In this document: positions 17,762 through 26,359 of the stretch, in pieces
Position numbering within the stretch: the first letter of the stretch is position 1
Layout: the number at the start of each line of letters is the position of its first letter
NCBI GenBank assembly: GCA_965243635.1
Contig: OZ251574.1
Location: forward strand, 930,001 to 994,000
Source: Rs1 sp000416275
GTDB taxonomy: Bacteria > Pseudomonadota > Gammaproteobacteria > Pseudomonadales > Balneatricaceae
Reading direction: 5' to 3'
DNA: 64,000 nt
Notes under the pieces: model-generated
Databases searched by the model: none
Told to the model about the DNA's origin: nothing
What the model saw: only the letters and a program-made list of their open reading frames with translations
Made by a program: the position numbers and the translations under genes

Positions 17762-18727
17762 TTATCTATGCTGTTGCGCTGCAAGCCTAGCGGCTGTCTC
17801 AATTTGGTACTGTGGTTTTTGCATATGTGGGAAATCTTCCGAAAATGTAAAATGTGGATCATTAGGTACTGGGCTGCACTGACTAAGATCTGATTGTTTG
17901 CTAGGGTAAAGTTTTTCATCGAGCAGGCGTTGGTGTAAAGCTTCGGCTTTACTCTCTAAGTTTTTTGGGTGTTTATAGGCGCGAAAATGCAATTTTTCAA
18001 ACAATGAAATTTTACCAATTTTGGGTTTGGGCACTGCACGTTTTTGCATATAGCCATTTAACCAGTTCCAAAATAATAAGCTGGGGTCACCGCCTAGGGC
18101 TTGTTCATCTAAATCTAGATTATCAATACCGGCTATTGGCTCCCAGCGCTCAATTAATTCACCTTTTCGATTAAGACTAAACAAGCGCACCGCAATAGCC
18201 CGTTCAACTACCATTCTAGCAGAATAGGTATTGGCAAAACGCCAGAGTTTGATTTGCGCTTGCTGCCATGGAGTCACCCAGATTTTACCTTTGAGTTTGT
18301 AGTAGACAAGGCCGTTAGATTGATTGAAACGTAGGGGGGTAGGGTAGCGAGCTAGGATGATTTTTGATGCTATTATTATAAATAAAGTTGGTAATAATAA
18401 ACCAAACAGAAGTTTTGCATAGTAACCCACGCTCCAATATTGTGAAATTCTAGTAATTATCGATTCAATACGTGTCTCTGTTCTAGATATGTTAGAAAAA
18501 AGGTAATTAGTAAAATCCTCCGCTACATAAAACATATAAATAAGCGCCGCCGCCGCCGACCATTTTAAATACATCCACATCACAGGAGATAAACGCTTCG
18601 CATCGACAGTGAATTTACTTTTTCCTATCAGCCAATTATCAATATGATAATTAAAACCATCTGGAATATCTGTCGCCATATAAGTTTTATCACCTAGTGG
18701 TCTATAGGCATAAACGGATTTTTTCAT
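17762..18727 (-). CDS. immB1, putative membrane immunity protein for toxB1
   Basis: The 321-residue protein is the partner of toxB1, overlapping its stop by ATGA. Predicted membrane helices are at about residues 48-66 (MYLKWSAAAALIYMFYV) and 103-124 (LLFGLLLPTLFIIIASKII). Compared with immB2 it keeps the ends of both helices but differs through the loop (NYLFSNISRTETRIESI against YYLFSKKSSIETRWDFI) and in the first 40 residues. The remaining 195 residues are nearly identical. If toxB1 is frameshifted, this immunity gene could still be made and protect against sibling toxins. Confidence 0.65.
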   Translation of the reverse strand: MKKSVYAYRPLGDKTYMATDIPDGFNYHIDNWLIGKSKFTVDAKRLSPVMWMYLKWSAAAALIYMFYVAEDFTNYLFSNISRTETRIESIITRISQYWSVGYYAKLLFGLLLPTLFIIIASKIILARYPTPLRFNQSNGLVYYKLKGKIWVTPWQQAQIKLWRFANTYSARMVVERAIAVRLFSLNRKGELIERWEPIAGIDNLDLDEQALGGDPSLLFWNWLNGYMQKRAVPKPKIGKISLFEKLHFRAYKHPKNLESKAEALHQRLLDEKLYPSKQSDLSQCSPVPNDPHFTFSEDFPHMQKPQYQIETAARLAAQQHR

Positions 18728-21700
18728 AATTTGTATGTACCTTTGATCATTGGGTTTGGCAATTCAACGTTTCGTTCATCATTGGAATCAATTTTCGGAT
18801 CATAATGTGCTTTATCTCCGTTTTTTCCTAATGGATAATATGTGAAGACCACAGCACCTGAGCTATCCCATGAATGAACTGTTTTTGATGCAAAGTGCTG
18901 TTGAAAATAAGATAAAGCGATTTTATAAGTACTGGCTTTTTCGTGAACAACTTCCCAGTTTTTTGAATCTTTGGTTAGAGGAAATGTTTTTCTAAAGATC
19001 TCTGATTGTCTACCAATCCTATAACTACCCGAATATTTCTTAACTTCAAAAGCGGCTTCTAAAACCGATTTATTGGGGATGTAATTAGGTAATGTAATGT
19101 AGATATAACCGTCTAATTTTTTAAGCCTTGGCATGAATAGGATATCGTTTAGACCTGCAACTTCCTTTTTAAAATAGCTAGATACATCTTGTTCGTCTAT
19201 ATCAGGATTTATTAGTATGCTATCACCTCCAGAAATAACTTTAGAAATATCTAATTGGGCATCATACAAGTCAATTCTCTTATAACCCCCTTCTATTTTT
19301 TTATCAGCTAAAAAATCAGCTCTATCAGCATCATCCCAGTAATAATAATTGGGCACCATTCCTATAAACTTACTCGGTTTTCCGCCCCAAAAACAGCCTT
19401 TAACCCACTTCTCCATATCACTGTCTAACGCTTGGGTGAGGCCTATGGCGCTGGCGACTGTGATCCCCACCCCCGCCAAACCTATGATAATGCCTGCAGG
19501 GTTGGGTATCGCAAAGGCCATCATGGCTATTCCGCCTATGGCACCGGTTGCTGCATAAGCGGCTGCATCGTAATCACCGCGTCCGTATAATCGATAGCTT
19601 TGTACGCTGTTGGCTGTTACGTCGATCACCCCTAATATGCCGCCAATTTTTACCAGTGATTTTGCCACGGCCAGGCCTCTAACGCCGGCCCCACTTCGTA
19701 CGGTATTCGTGGCAGCACTGCTCATCGCTGATGTATTACCCCCTAGGTGGTTTACCACCCGTGCTGCATTGCGGGCGATGATGGCATCTAAATCTTTACG
19801 CGCTAGTTTGGCTAGGTTCTCAATAACTGCTGCGCCTTGGGCAACCATGCTATTTTTAATGCTCTCTATCATCGACACGCTGGGGTTGCTCTTAAGCATA
19901 ACCTCTTGCACGCCTTTAGCGCTCATGTAGTAATCCGCACAAAAAATAAACAGTGCTATACCGCCGACACTTTGATCTAAGTTAGTACCTAAATTTGCGA
20001 TGTTACTACCATTTTGACTGGCGATAGGTACCGGCACGCTCTCATTCACCACTGTGCCATAATGGCGGGCGCCAGCACTGTTGTTCCACTCTTCTATATC
20101 CGCTATCTCACGGCCTACATTTCGCAGTATCTCACCGACATTGCGATCGCCGATTGAAAATTCAACACTGTCCATTTGAGCCAGACTTTGCAGCGTTGCT
20201 AGCGAGTTTAATGGATCGGCAGCCGCGCCTCTTTGGCGCGTTATCATCAAGCCTTCACTCAATTGGGTGGTGCCACTGATATGCTGAAAAAACTCATTGA
20301 TAGTATTAGATAAATTAATACTATCCGCTTCGGCAGCCAGAGCTCTTACTGCAAATTGTTGATTATAGTTACCTAGCGCTTTACTTTTTATATCGGCAAC
20401 TTGTGATGCGCCCTTAACTAGATGGCCACTCCACCAGCCGTCTTCCTTCTCGGAGCCAAATAGCTGATTAGCGAGTAACTTACGCCCGGGTAAACTTGTA
20501 GATAAACCACGCATCAGTTGATTAAGCGTTCCAATTAATAAGTGCAAGGAAGCAATTTGCTGTTCTTTTACCTCGGTTTTGCTGTCGTTATCGAGCAGTG
20601 CTAAATAACGTGCCACGCCTCCTTGTCGGGTATTACCTAGCCACTGTTCTATAATTTTTATAACGGTAGTTAAGCGTGTATCGATGACAGTGGTTTTATC
20701 TGCAAGTTCGTTACGCACCCTTTTAAAATCATCGCTTAGCGCAGCGACCGCATTTTCCATGGTATCTGTATAAGGTTTTTCTTCTTCAAGCTTCCTTTTA
20801 GCGGCCAAAAAATCTTGTCGTTGTTCAAGAGTTAGGGTTTTAAAGTGTTGACTATCAGCCCATTTTTTTTCAAAACCGGGCTCGCCTCTCACCCTTATCA
20901 TAGGGTTGTTTTTGACTATTTTGGCGCTTTGTTGATCAAAATCTGCTATCAATGCGCGTTTTCTACTCAGTTCAAGCGCAAAAGGATTGCGGCTATTACT
21001 CAAAAAACCACCTAAATGCCCCTCTATTTTTTGATAAATAGTATAAGCATAGGTATTAGATAAAATATCGTGCACAGGCTCTAGTGCAATACTGTTATGT
21101 AAACTGCCTAAATCAGCAGAAATACCAATCGGATCATGTAACGCAACAATGACACCGACTTCATCTTTACTGATCATCTCATGTTTTAAATTTTCTATTT
21201 TCGACTGACTATAAGCAGTTAGAGGCATACTACCTAGAGAGTAAATGTCATCGTTTTTTTCCTTTTCCTGGACATCATCCGCATTGTTGGCTAAAAATTC
21301 TTTGACAATATGCTGGGGAGAAAATTTTATTTGCTCTGCAGGTAAATCTTTTAATTGCTGTTTAGTCGGGCGTGATTTGGCCTTGTTAAGGCGCAGTGGT
21401 GCACAACATTCCTCTATCGTGGTGGGGAACGTTTTAACTTGTTGCATGTAATCTTCACGCATTGTTTTCGATATTTCTAAAAGCGTGAACAATTTTTTAG
21501 ACCACATCAGTGGGCTGTAAGCGATGGATATTTTACTTACTGTGCAAGGAACAAAGGCGAAATTACGGATAATCTCTTGATTGTTATCATTTTTATAAAC
21601 CTGCCACTCTTCACCTTCAGCGGTACCATCAGGCCAATTGAATTTAACAAACTTACCACCATTTGCGCCAAGCTCCTCTGGACTGTGATAATAAAATATA

Positions 21701-21816
21701 TGCCAAACCCCTTTATAACTAGACTTTGCATCTGGATGCTTTTCATCAGATATTGCTGCTGCCTTTTCTTCGGTGTAGATAAACACCCAGCCTGAGCGCA
21801 ATAACCTTGTCACCAT
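18724..21816 (-). CDS. toxB1, VasX-like effector with 5' frameshift
   Basis: The 1030-codon ORF starts at an internal ATG (MVTRLLRSGWVFIY). The true 5' part lies upstream in another frame: from the GTG at 21928 the sequence reads RYALGQFDLDLKDLSYP through GKPKQGMVTR and then runs out of frame. The cause is a 13-bp tandem duplication at 21809-21834. Without one copy the frame matches toxB2 throughout. Downstream the gene matches toxB2 closely until the patch at 19177-19317. The ribosome site for the internal ATG (CAAGG) is poor, so the gene is either inactive or switched on by loss of one repeat copy. Confidence 0.65.
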   Translation of the reverse strand: MVTRLLRSGWVFIYTEEKAAAISDEKHPDAKSSYKGVWHIFYYHSPEELGANGGKFVKFNWPDGTAEGEEWQVYKNDNNQEIIRNFAFVPCTVSKISIAYSPLMWSKKLFTLLEISKTMREDYMQQVKTFPTTIEECCAPLRLNKAKSRPTKQQLKDLPAEQIKFSPQHIVKEFLANNADDVQEKEKNDDIYSLGSMPLTAYSQSKIENLKHEMISKDEVGVIVALHDPIGISADLGSLHNSIALEPVHDILSNTYAYTIYQKIEGHLGGFLSNSRNPFALELSRKRALIADFDQQSAKIVKNNPMIRVRGEPGFEKKWADSQHFKTLTLEQRQDFLAAKRKLEEEKPYTDTMENAVAALSDDFKRVRNELADKTTVIDTRLTTVIKIIEQWLGNTRQGGVARYLALLDNDSKTEVKEQQIASLHLLIGTLNQLMRGLSTSLPGRKLLANQLFGSEKEDGWWSGHLVKGASQVADIKSKALGNYNQQFAVRALAAEADSINLSNTINEFFQHISGTTQLSEGLMITRQRGAAADPLNSLATLQSLAQMDSVEFSIGDRNVGEILRNVGREIADIEEWNNSAGARHYGTVVNESVPVPIASQNGSNIANLGTNLDQSVGGIALFIFCADYYMSAKGVQEVMLKSNPSVSMIESIKNSMVAQGAAVIENLAKLARKDLDAIIARNAARVVNHLGGNTSAMSSAATNTVRSGAGVRGLAVAKSLVKIGGILGVIDVTANSVQSYRLYGRGDYDAAAYAATGAIGGIAMMAFAIPNPAGIIIGLAGVGITVASAIGLTQALDSDMEKWVKGCFWGGKPSKFIGMVPNYYYWDDADRADFLADKKIEGGYKRIDLYDAQLDISKVISGGDSILINPDIDEQDVSSYFKKEVAGLNDILFMPRLKKLDGYIYITLPNYIPNKSVLEAAFEVKKYSGSYRIGRQSEIFRKTFPLTKDSKNWEVVHEKASTYKIALSYFQQHFASKTVHSWDSSGAVVFTYYPLGKNGDKAHYDPKIDSNDERNVELPNPMIKGTYKL
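19177..19317 (-). other. Hypervariable patch of toxB1
   Basis: Forty-seven codons beginning DFLADKKIEGGYKRI replace the segment found in toxB2. Part of it (DAQLDISKVISGG) resembles toxA2 (DAQIAISRLL), so patches share an underlying fold across A and B types. Similarity to toxB2 resumes at YFKKEVAGLNDILFM. Confidence 0.75.
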
Positions 21817-21834
21817 GCCTTGTCACCATGCCTT
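21809..21834. repeat. 13-bp tandem duplication breaking toxB1
   Basis: GTCACCATGCCTT occurs twice without a gap (21809-21821 and 21822-21834). The same place in toxB2 and toxB' has one copy. Thirteen is not a multiple of three, so the insertion shifts the frame. Slippage between copies could restore it. Confidence 0.9.
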
Positions 21835-21928
21835 GTTTAGGCTTGCCCTCATTTTCATAAAGCTTAGATAATGGTGGGTAGGATAAATCCTTAAGATCCA
21901 AATCAAATTGGCCTAGGGCGTAGCGCAC

Positions 21929-22010
21929 TGGGCAAGATAAGGAGTGAATAATGCTGACTTAACCCGTACGCTTATTGGAATGGAGTACTATATTTAACTT
22001 TAAAAAAATT
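21929..22010 (-). repeat. Intercassette junction after immA1, repeated at 9088-9169
   Basis: The spacer between immA1 and toxB1 is the same as that between immA2 and toxB'. The identity continues into both flanking genes, giving two direct repeats of roughly a kilobase about 12.8 kb apart. These could recombine to delete or amplify the interior of the array. Confidence 0.8.
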
Positions 22011-23087
22011 TTAATCATCCTTGGTTGTGTCATCCTCAGCAACCCCTCCTTTCCACTGCTCAAAGCCGCGCTTTTGCCATTCAGGCATGGGTTGTTTTTT
22101 TTCTTCTTCTTCTTCTTGCTGTTTTTGCTTATAACCCAGTACTTGATAATCTGGGCGCTTAACATCAGGAAAATCTTCTTCGTGGGTGAAATACGGATCG
22201 TTTGGTACTTTTTGAACTTGCAGATTATCTGCTTCTTTTGATGGGTATAGAGCTTCTTGGGTTAAACGTTGATCCAGCTTCACCGCTTTATCATCGACAT
22301 TTTTAGGGAAATAATATTTGCGTAAACGCAGCTTCTCAAAAAAAGTTTGTTTGCCTACCTTAGGTTTAGCGAGATCCGCGCCTTGCATATACGCATTTAA
22401 CCAAGACCAATAAAGTAAACTTGGGTCACCACCTAGCGGCTCGCCGGTTATATCTGCAGTCCACTCTTTTATAGAGAGCGCCATATTATCGGCTGCTGAT
22501 ATTGGTTCCCACCGTACCATTAGTTCACCTCTGCGATTAACGCTAAATAATCTAACCGCGATTGCTCTTTCTATGACTCTGCCACCTGAAAGGTTATTAG
22601 TATGTCGCCATAGTTTGATATGCGCTTTATCCCATGCAGTCACCCAAACACGCCCTCGACGGATGATATAGACCAGTCCGTTACTTTTATTAAAACGTAA
22701 AGGTGTTGGGTAGCGGCCTATTGTTAGTTTTAAAACGTAATAGAGAAGTAATGGCGATAGAAAAAGATTGATAAAATGACCAGTACGACCCATTTCATAT
22801 CGATATGACATTCTCTCTATTATAGACACGAGTCTTGATTCATAATGGGACACATCTGAAAGTAAATAATAAGTATATTTTTCAGTTTCAAATAAGATAT
22901 AAAAGAGAAAAATAGCAGCTAAACAACCCATATACATCCAAATAATTGGCCATATTCGTTTAACATCAATGTACCCATTGTTCCAATTTAATAGTAAATT
23001 ATCCGCATATCTATTAAATGTGTTAGGCACTTTAGTCGCCTTATATGTTTCAGGGCTTAATCTATCGTTATAATAGCGGGTGCTCAT
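22011..23087 (-). CDS. immA1, putative membrane immunity protein for toxA1
   Basis: The 358-residue protein overlaps the toxA1 stop by ATGA. It has predicted helices at about residues 45-67 (IIWMYMGCLAAIFLFYILF) and 104-122, then the soluble GRYPTPLRFNKSNGLVYI domain. From about residue 120 it appears identical to immA2. Within the first 120 residues the N-terminal tail (NTFNRYADNLLLNWNNG) and the inter-helix loop (LSDVSHYESRLVSIIERM) differ. As partner of the only full-length effector in the array it is probably the immunity protein that matters most under normal expression. Confidence 0.65.
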   Translation of the reverse strand: MSTRYYNDRLSPETYKATKVPNTFNRYADNLLLNWNNGYIDVKRIWPIIWMYMGCLAAIFLFYILFETEKYTYYLLSDVSHYESRLVSIIERMSYRYEMGRTGHFINLFLSPLLLYYVLKLTIGRYPTPLRFNKSNGLVYIIRRGRVWVTAWDKAHIKLWRHTNNLSGGRVIERAIAVRLFSVNRRGELMVRWEPISAADNMALSIKEWTADITGEPLGGDPSLLYWSWLNAYMQGADLAKPKVGKQTFFEKLRLRKYYFPKNVDDKAVKLDQRLTQEALYPSKEADNLQVQKVPNDPYFTHEEDFPDVKRPDYQVLGYKQKQQEEEEEKKQPMPEWQKRGFEQWKGGVAEDDTTKDD

Positions 23088-26000
23088 AAATTAAACCTGC
23101 GCTTTGTTACCAATTTCTTATCTTTATAATAACTGGGTATAACAGGCGTCTCTTTACCTTTTTTATTTATGCCCTCTGGATAATAGCTAAATTCTAAATA
23201 ACCTTTGTTTAAAATCGACGTACCGTTAATTGAGGGTAATGTAACGACAAAAAGCCCCAGTTGTTTTTTCGCTTCCCAATAAAAATTTCCTTCTTTTTCG
23301 GGGTAAGATAGGTCTTTCTCTTCTACAGATTTGGTAAAAGTCCCGTCTCGATAAGAGCCGGATTGTGCATTAACTATGTATTTTAAATTGAAGTACGATG
23401 TGGCTGGAATAAAGCTTGGCAGGTAGATCATTATACCTGCGTCTGTTGTTTGTATTTTCGGCATATACCTGTAATTATTTAATCCATCCATTTCGTTTTT
23501 GAAAAAAATTTGTATTTGTTCTTTATTCACCTTTGGTTCTTTTATAGTTCCCAATGCATCACTATTTGACATTGCAATTATTTTTTGGCCTTCAATACCT
23601 ATTAAAGGTTTACCCGAAAAAGGTGCAAATTCAATCTCATCCCTCTCTACCTCATTCCAATAATAGTATTCAGGCACTAGTCCAAACACTTTGCTGGGTT
23701 TACCGCCCCAAAAACTATCTTTTACCCACCTTTCCAAATCACCATCGGTATTATTAGATAAGCCCACCATGCCGACAACAGTGAGTAGCACGCCTACGCC
23801 TAAGAACGCCCACGCGATAGGGCCTGCCAATACAGTAAAAGCGATCATAGCAGCGCCACCTACTGCACCTGTTGCCGCATACGCTGCAGCATCATAATCA
23901 CCTCTGTCTCCCAAACTAATCGCTAAAGCAGTATTTGATATCATATCAATTAGCCCTAAAGCGGGGCCTATTTTAGCGAGCTTGGTTAAGCCTGTGTAGA
24001 ACTTGCCTGTGCCCAATAAGCTTTGTGCTTTACTCGTCAAGTTACTACTGATTACGGCGCTACTAAAGCGGGTTTTATTGATAACCAGTGCGGCGTTTTT
24101 AGCGATTAGCGTATCGATATTTTTAGCGAATATTTTAGCAATATTATCTGCAAATAATGCGACTTGATAACCTATATTACTTTTCAACCAAATCGCTGTT
24201 GAATGGGTGAGTGAATCGCTTTGCGATATCCTTTCCATGCCACTCATAATCATATAGGAGTTCATACCATACAAAAACAACTCGACAAAACCTACTACCC
24301 CGTTAAACCCCACGCTTACACGCGTGCCTACATCAAAATCTACAGATTGCCCATTAATAGTAGGCACTAGCATCGACTGACTGGTTAATTTACCGAATAG
24401 TTTGGCCCTAGATGAGGCATTCCAACCTGTTATTGAGTCTATATCTTTAGCTGCAGTGGCTAAAATCTCTTCCAGTGTATGTGGCTGCACATCAAAGCGC
24501 ACACTTTCTAGAGAAAATAAGTACCTCAATGCGGGCAAGGCACTCAAAGGGTCTGCTTTAGCATTGCTTTTATAAAGGCTCAACAATGAATTAGATAAGG
24601 CATTAGTACCGCTAATACTGGCATAAAAACTATGTAAGGCCCCTTGTAAAGTTTGCATAGCGTGCGTTGCGCTAGTGTGCTTAGTGCTCAATTGATCTAC
24701 AAAGCGTGCTATTGCTTTCTCTGACCAATCAGAGCTTTTTGAGGCAGCTGTGGCAAAAGGTAATACATGTGTTACCCATAAACCTTTGTTTTCTTCTTTG
24801 CCAAACATTATTTCTGCAAGCATAACTCGGCCCGGCCGCGAGCTTTGTAAGTTCTCTAATGTTGTTGCAATCGAGCCTAATAAATTATGTACTCCAGTAA
24901 GTTGATCGGCATTAATAGTAGACTGTGTTTCTTTTTCTAGCAATTGAAAATAGCGTGATATGCTGCCTTGGCCTGTACCCTTTAGCCAATTTTTGATGAC
25001 AGCTAATAGCTTTTCTATTTCTTTATCTCGTGCAACGCTTTTATCAATTAATTTTTTACGGGTACTGAAAAAATTATCGGCCAATGCTTCTTTAGCTTTT
25101 TCTAATGGCGTGGCTTGTTGTTTTGCGTTTTCTAAAGCTGCATGTGCATCCAATAATGCTTTTTTGTCTTCGTCTGATAATTTGTTGTACGTTTCTTTGC
25201 GTGCAACATCTTCTACCCATGCTGGATTATTAGTAAAGGGCTTTGATTGCTTTTCATTGACCTTTTGCTTTACCTTTTTATCAAACATATCGACAATTAA
25301 CTTGTTCTTTTGTCGAGTTACCGCAAATGGATGTTTACTGTTAGGTAGGACGGCACCTAATTGTGATTCAATGGCTTGGTAGGTAGTATAAGCATAAGTG
25401 TTTTCAGTAATATCACCTAAAGATTCTAGCGTTACAGAAGTATGAAAACTGCCTAAATCACCCGCTATACCAATAGGATCATGCAAGCCTATTATCACGC
25501 CTATTTCAGCTTTCTTATGCATAGCCGATCGTATTTGTTGTACCTTACTTGTATTACACGCCGATAAACCTGCAGAACCTAATAAAAACTCTAAGTTATC
25601 GTTCGGCTTAAATTCTTTACTATTATATTCAATCCCAGCATTAGCTTGGGATAGCTCTTTAACTAGAATTTCAGGAGTGAAGGTTAATTCATCCGCTACG
25701 GTTTCTTTTAATTGTGCTTTACTTGGCCTACTATCATTCAATAGTAGTAACGGTGCTACATTTTGCTGCACACCAGTGGGAAATATTGAAACCAGCTGCA
25801 TATATTTTTCGCGTTCGGTATCGGAACCTTTTACGGTAGAAAACATATGCAACGACCATATGTGTTGACTATAAGCGATATATATTTTACTGACACTACA
25901 AGGCATCACGATATAATCGCGAGTTACAGGTTGCTGATTGTCATTTTTGTATACCTTCCATTCGCCTTTATCAGCAGCCCCGCCTGACCATTTGTATTTT

Positions 26001-26359
26001 ACAAACTTGCCGCCGATATCACCGCCATCATCAGGGCTGTAATAGTAATAAATGTGCCAATCACCATCATGACTTGGCGCGGCATCTGTATGCGTTTTAT
26101 CCGCCTCGCACGCAGCACCTTCTTCGGTGTAGATAAATACCCAACCTGAACGTAAGAAACGCACCACCATACCTTTTTCAGCTTCGCCTTTACTTTGGTA
26201 TAAATCAGCTAAGCTTGGGTAGGATAAATCCTTAAGATCCAAATCAAATTGGCCTAGGGCGTAGCGCACTGGAAAAATCGGAATAATGCTACTGTTCTCA
26301 CAAGGGATACAGATTTGATTGTATTTATCGCTACTGCCTTCGTTGACTGCGCGTTTCAT
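23084..26359 (-). CDS. toxA1, full-length VasX-like type VI secretion effector
   Basis: At about 1091 residues it matches VasX (about 1085), a pore-forming effector exported by the type VI apparatus. It alone in the array has the N-terminal C17-x2-C20 motif (CIPC) followed by PVRYA at 30-34, the mark of the VasX N-terminal/BTH_I2691 family. Hydrophobic helices lie at about 830-880. The hypervariable patch is residues 911-951. The start is the ATG at 26359, which overlaps the adaptor stop (TGATG) and has AGGAG eight bases upstream. A TTG at 26362 is the less likely alternative. The adaptor DUF4123 gene precedes it and immA1 follows, giving the classic adaptor-effector-immunity order. No structural type VI genes lie in this window. 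Confidence 0.8.
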   Translation of the reverse strand: MKRAVNEGSSDKYNQICIPCENSSIIPIFPVRYALGQFDLDLKDLSYPSLADLYQSKGEAEKGMVVRFLRSGWVFIYTEEGAACEADKTHTDAAPSHDGDWHIYYYYSPDDGGDIGGKFVKYKWSGGAADKGEWKVYKNDNQQPVTRDYIVMPCSVSKIYIAYSQHIWSLHMFSTVKGSDTEREKYMQLVSIFPTGVQQNVAPLLLLNDSRPSKAQLKETVADELTFTPEILVKELSQANAGIEYNSKEFKPNDNLEFLLGSAGLSACNTSKVQQIRSAMHKKAEIGVIIGLHDPIGIAGDLGSFHTSVTLESLGDITENTYAYTTYQAIESQLGAVLPNSKHPFAVTRQKNKLIVDMFDKKVKQKVNEKQSKPFTNNPAWVEDVARKETYNKLSDEDKKALLDAHAALENAKQQATPLEKAKEALADNFFSTRKKLIDKSVARDKEIEKLLAVIKNWLKGTGQGSISRYFQLLEKETQSTINADQLTGVHNLLGSIATTLENLQSSRPGRVMLAEIMFGKEENKGLWVTHVLPFATAASKSSDWSEKAIARFVDQLSTKHTSATHAMQTLQGALHSFYASISGTNALSNSLLSLYKSNAKADPLSALPALRYLFSLESVRFDVQPHTLEEILATAAKDIDSITGWNASSRAKLFGKLTSQSMLVPTINGQSVDFDVGTRVSVGFNGVVGFVELFLYGMNSYMIMSGMERISQSDSLTHSTAIWLKSNIGYQVALFADNIAKIFAKNIDTLIAKNAALVINKTRFSSAVISSNLTSKAQSLLGTGKFYTGLTKLAKIGPALGLIDMISNTALAISLGDRGDYDAAAYAATGAVGGAAMIAFTVLAGPIAWAFLGVGVLLTVVGMVGLSNNTDGDLERWVKDSFWGGKPSKVFGLVPEYYYWNEVERDEIEFAPFSGKPLIGIEGQKIIAMSNSDALGTIKEPKVNKEQIQIFFKNEMDGLNNYRYMPKIQTTDAGIMIYLPSFIPATSYFNLKYIVNAQSGSYRDGTFTKSVEEKDLSYPEKEGNFYWEAKKQLGLFVVTLPSINGTSILNKGYLEFSYYPEGINKKGKETPVIPSYYKDKKLVTKRRFNL
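23507..23629 (-). other. Hypervariable patch of toxA1
   Basis: Forty-one codons beginning FAPFSGKPLIGIEG have no similarity to the 44 codons at the same place in toxA2, although both flanks are conserved. This is the probable specificity segment of the expressed effector. Confidence 0.75.
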
